Shown here: one piece after another, positions 61,075-64,000 of the stretch
How positions within the stretch are numbered: position 1 is the stretch's first letter
How the letters are laid out: the number at the start of each line of letters is the position of its first letter
Assembly: GCA_905221615.1 (NCBI GenBank)
Contig: CAJNDT010004535.1
Location: forward strand, 437,994-501,993
Length of the DNA stretch: 64,000 nt
Reading direction: 5' to 3'
DNA from: Symbiodinium sp. CCMP2592
Taxonomy: Eukaryota > Sar > Dinophyceae > Suessiales > Symbiodiniaceae
Made by a program: the position numbers and the translations under genes
Notes under the pieces: model-generated
The model's input: the letters and a program-made list of their open reading frames with translations, nothing else
What the model was told of the DNA's origin: nothing
Databases searched by the model: none

Positions 61075-62816
61075 GTGCTCAAAGAGAGTCCTTCAGAGCC
61101 GTACTGTGGAAAGTTGAGGCCTCACAGCCGTGTCCAAGCAGCGCTGCACCACTACTTCCCCGAATGGCATCTGGACGATGCTCTCCGGGAAACCGAACGG
61201 CGAGACCGCCCGGGCCCACAGGTGACAGCGCGAACGCACACTGTCCATGGGTTTGTGAGCAAAGGCCCCAACCGCAACACGGACTGGTCCCGGTTCCTCA
61301 TGTTCACTTCCGCTGACAAGGGATGCTTCGGATGCACAAGGATGCAAATGTGTGCGCACCGCACTTGCATGACAGTTCGATGAGGAACGACGGTCATTGC
61401 CGTGCGAGGGACCCTGGATGCTGTTGACGTGCCTCGGCTGCGCGAAGCAGTCTCCCCCCATCCAAGCTTTGGCACAGATGCTGTTTGAGGTGCTTCAAGA
61501 TGTTTCTCTGTGGATGATTCCAGCAATACTCCAGCTGCGGCCTGAGCTCGTGTCAGAGCATCCTGCACCGGCCCCAGTCCGGTGCTTGGTTTGCTCCGCC
61601 TGCGTTGCCTTCGAGCCCTAGCTCGCAGCTCGCCTGAGGAGCATGGGCTTGCTCGGCCCGGACATTGGGGCAGACTGTTGGGGCATTGCCATGGCGAGGA
61701 CGGGGTTTCTGCTTTTGCTTGCGACCAGCATTGCAAAGACGAGATTGGAGCTGCTGTCCATGTGCGGCTTGTTGGTGCAATAAACCAAGACTCCAAGCTA
61801 CTGGCAGAGGCATTCCAACGAGTTTCCTTTGCATCTTGGCCGCGCAGAGGGAAGGATGATGTTGGGGCCCGCAATACGGAGTTCTCCAAAGTCGCTCATG
61901 GGGCTACCAGGGACCTCTGCCTTCGCCACGTCGAGGAGTGTAGCAGCATACCTTGTAGTTCATCTGGGATTCAGTTCACTGGCGGCGTGCCTTTGTGGAA
62001 AGGTGCTCCGTGAACTTGCAGTCGTCTTATGCTTCGCTGCTACGCGTTGTGACTGACATGCTGACGACGTTCCCGAACAGGCAGCTTGGCTTCGCTTTCG
62101 GGTGTGTCTGACAGCACGAGCGGCAAGCAGACACCACGAGCCTCTAGACAGACGATCACAACCGGTAGAGATTGGCTGCAGAAGCGATCGATGCACATGC
62201 AGGGATCTGCTGTGTGAGGATTCTGTACAGGCACGTGTTCGCTTCAACTACTCAGATGTTTGTTTGGATCTGGATTGTGCAGGACGTACTACCTCACTGG
62301 GCACTCACTTGGCGGCGGCGTCGCGAAGTTGGTGGTCCGAAGCTTAGAGAGTTGGCCCAAAGCTGAGGTGATCCCACCGTCCTGCAACCAGCAGAACTCA
62401 TCAGAAAACACTCCGTCTAAGAGGAAAGGTGAAGACTTACGCCCTCCTGAGCGTATCTGGACCCTTTTGGATCAAGATCTGGAAGTGCAGCCAGTCGAGA
62501 GGCAGAGAACAATCGGGTTAGGGCCGTCGCCTTTTCGGCAGCTAGTGCTGGCTTTTCAATGCGCACTTTCGAGCCTGCTGAGCGCACTTCCAGCTCAGGA
62601 CATGGAGCTCACGTCGTTTCTTGGCAGGGGGAGGGGGGGTTGGCATTTAAGGGGTTTTCAATAGCCCTTGGCGGCTTTTCAAACCCCAAAAAGAGGGACG
62701 CGGAATTCTCTCTGAGCCGAGAGCCGAGGAGGCATTTGCCGAAGCGTCCGACGACCATCGCCTTCTCTGCTCCAGGCGCTCAGAGTGCTTTTGAAGTAGT
62801 GTAAGCGACGAGTCCC

Positions 62817-62862
<46 letters not shown>

Positions 62863-64000
62863 AGGGTTCCAGGACACGCGCTTCTGCAGTTCAGCCGCAC
62901 CCTCTTGCCCAAAACGCCGGGTTTTAGCGCACCAACCCGTGTCCTGGCATCTCCTGCTTTAATGAGTGCGAACATGCAAAACGAGAAGATTCTCTGTCGA
63001 CTGGTATGGAGGCCTGCTGCTGGCATCACAGGTGCTTTACTCCGGCCACGTCAGCTCCACGGCTTAACACGCAGTTGGGTCAGCCCTATGCAGTTTTTCC
63101 CAAACCTTCCCACACAATGTGGTAGGACTATTGGGTTTTGCCTTCGTGTCGTTAGCGAGTGTGGGAGGCGCGCGCCCGAAACTGTGGGGCAGTGATTTAA
63201 GGCGCCCAAACCAAAGTCGCACTCTTTCCGCAGTCCGGGCTGGCTGTGTCCGCCTCTCATCGTAGAATCCAACACCTCGTCGCTCCCGAAGACCAAGCTC
63301 TCGCCAGTCCCCCACACATTTGGGCAACCAAATCGCTCGACGAGCCTCCTCTCTGTGGGCTCAAAGCCCAGCCACTGTGACGGTCGTCACGGCGTAACTA
63401 GTACTCGTGCTCCCGTCATAGCGCCGTGCGTATTTGGGAATGTGGGGCTTGCACAATTGCCCGCCACAGTCCCCCGCCTTTCCGCCTCCCGAAATATGCT
63501 CCACAGACGTTTCAGCTTGGACTCGGGTTTCCGCCCAAGAAGATCCGGCAGTCGTGCTCCCGCTGTGTGCATTTCGGAGTCATCAGGTGCAGGGGCGCTC
63601 TTCGGAGAGTTTCTGGCTGTGTCGGGCTTTCACTGCCAGGTGCTCTCTACTCTCTGCCTGTTTGGGGTCGGGCTATGCTTGCTCCTTCGTCGCCGAGGCG
63701 CTCTGCAAGAGCTCGGCAGTGCGCTCTCCAGCATCACCATCCGGCCAACTGGTGATGTGGTGTCGCATCTGAGCTCGTTTTCAGCATTATTTTCCAGTGA
63801 CTCTGAAGCCCACGGCGGCGCTTGGGAGCCCAGTTATCATCTTCTCCCTCTCAAGGGCTGTGGACATTGAGCTCGGCAGCCGAATCGCGGCTCCATGCAG
63901 CGGCTTCGCACCTGGGCAGCAGTAGGGTACTTTGCGGTGCTGAGCACCGCAACACTCATTCGTGGCTTGCCTGGCCATGCCTTCCTTTCTGATCCGAGGC
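61075..64000 (+). CDS. Class 3 lipase (diacylglycerol-lipase-like) gene, partial exon chain, runs to window end
   Basis: Exons: 61075-61221 (SRVQAALHHYFPEWHLDDAL; GT donor), about 61385-61428 (TTVIAVRGTLDAVD; GT donor), about 62168-62235 (AAEAIDAHAGICCVRILY) and 62283-~62331 (TYYLTGHSLGGGVAKL). VIAVRGTL corresponds to the class 3 lipase strand before the active-site loop. HAGI resembles the 'aH.Gf..aa' segment. GHSLGGG is the nucleophile elbow with the catalytic Ser codon at 62305-62307. A later piece at about 63233-63330 (SGLAVSASHRRIQH) may match the post-nucleophile 'f.sPG...s' strand. The family hydrolyses acylglycerol esters at membranes. The N-terminal part and the catalytic Asp and His exons were not located. 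A basic/Ser-rich frame at 63500-63868 could be a tail. Confidence 0.65.
62819..62857. repeat. (TC)n microsatellite
   Basis: About 19 TC dinucleotides followed by TTTTTAG. It may be the pyrimidine tract of an intron 3' end in the lipase gene; the sequence after it is open for a short distance. Confidence 0.85.

Overview
The window reads as nuclear DNA of a dinoflagellate, most likely a Symbiodiniaceae-type alga. No bacterial operon logic is present. Coding information lies in many short exons of about 25-300 nt. Introns often use GC or GA instead of GT at the 5' splice site. Genes with recognisable products are all on the + strand, one after another. One gene family sits in a head-to-tail tandem array with short spacers. 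Uninterrupted ORFs are therefore misleading, so genes were rebuilt by joining exons at phase-compatible AG acceptors and GT/GC/GA donors, using protein-family knowledge. All exon borders are predictions from sequence alone.

Layout: 1-4745, 3' three-quarters of a protein phosphatase 2A scaffold (A/PR65) subunit gene with about 19 mini-exons. 4746-8750, no recognised gene. 8798-12488, five copies of a 126-residue two-exon gene with alternating spacers; its product has an N-terminal hydrophobic segment and a plastid-type leader look. 12756-13313, a very long CA microsatellite. 13680-14712, an unrecognised coiled-coil gene end. 15527-16129, a ubiquitin-like-fold gene. About 18250-20818, a multi-exon DUF4246-type 2-oxoglutarate/Fe(II) oxygenase with its HxD...H residues. 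22960-25126, an unrecognised coiled-coil gene. 27360-30900, a polytopic membrane protein, probably a transporter. 35660-35970, an orphan exon. About 38425-38975, a gene end made of duplicated decapeptide mini-exons. 40099-42700, one or two genes, the second with ankyrin repeats. 43570-46450, an FHA-like gene. 46537-49000, Pro/Met-rich exons. 50020-51208, a complete four-exon membrane-anchored catechol O-methyltransferase-like gene. 51773-60990, scattered exon-like pieces only. 61075 to the end, a class 3 (diacylglycerol-lipase-like) lipase gene.

The genes do not form an obvious pathway. They are neighbours in a one-directional gene cluster, which in dinoflagellates is usually co-oriented and processed by spliced-leader trans-splicing. 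No tRNA, rRNA, CRISPR array, transposase or integrase was found. The most notable signals are the dimeric duplication behind the tandem array, the dominance of GC donors in the PP2A-A gene, the mini-exon decapeptide repeat, and the intact DUF4246 and COMT genes.
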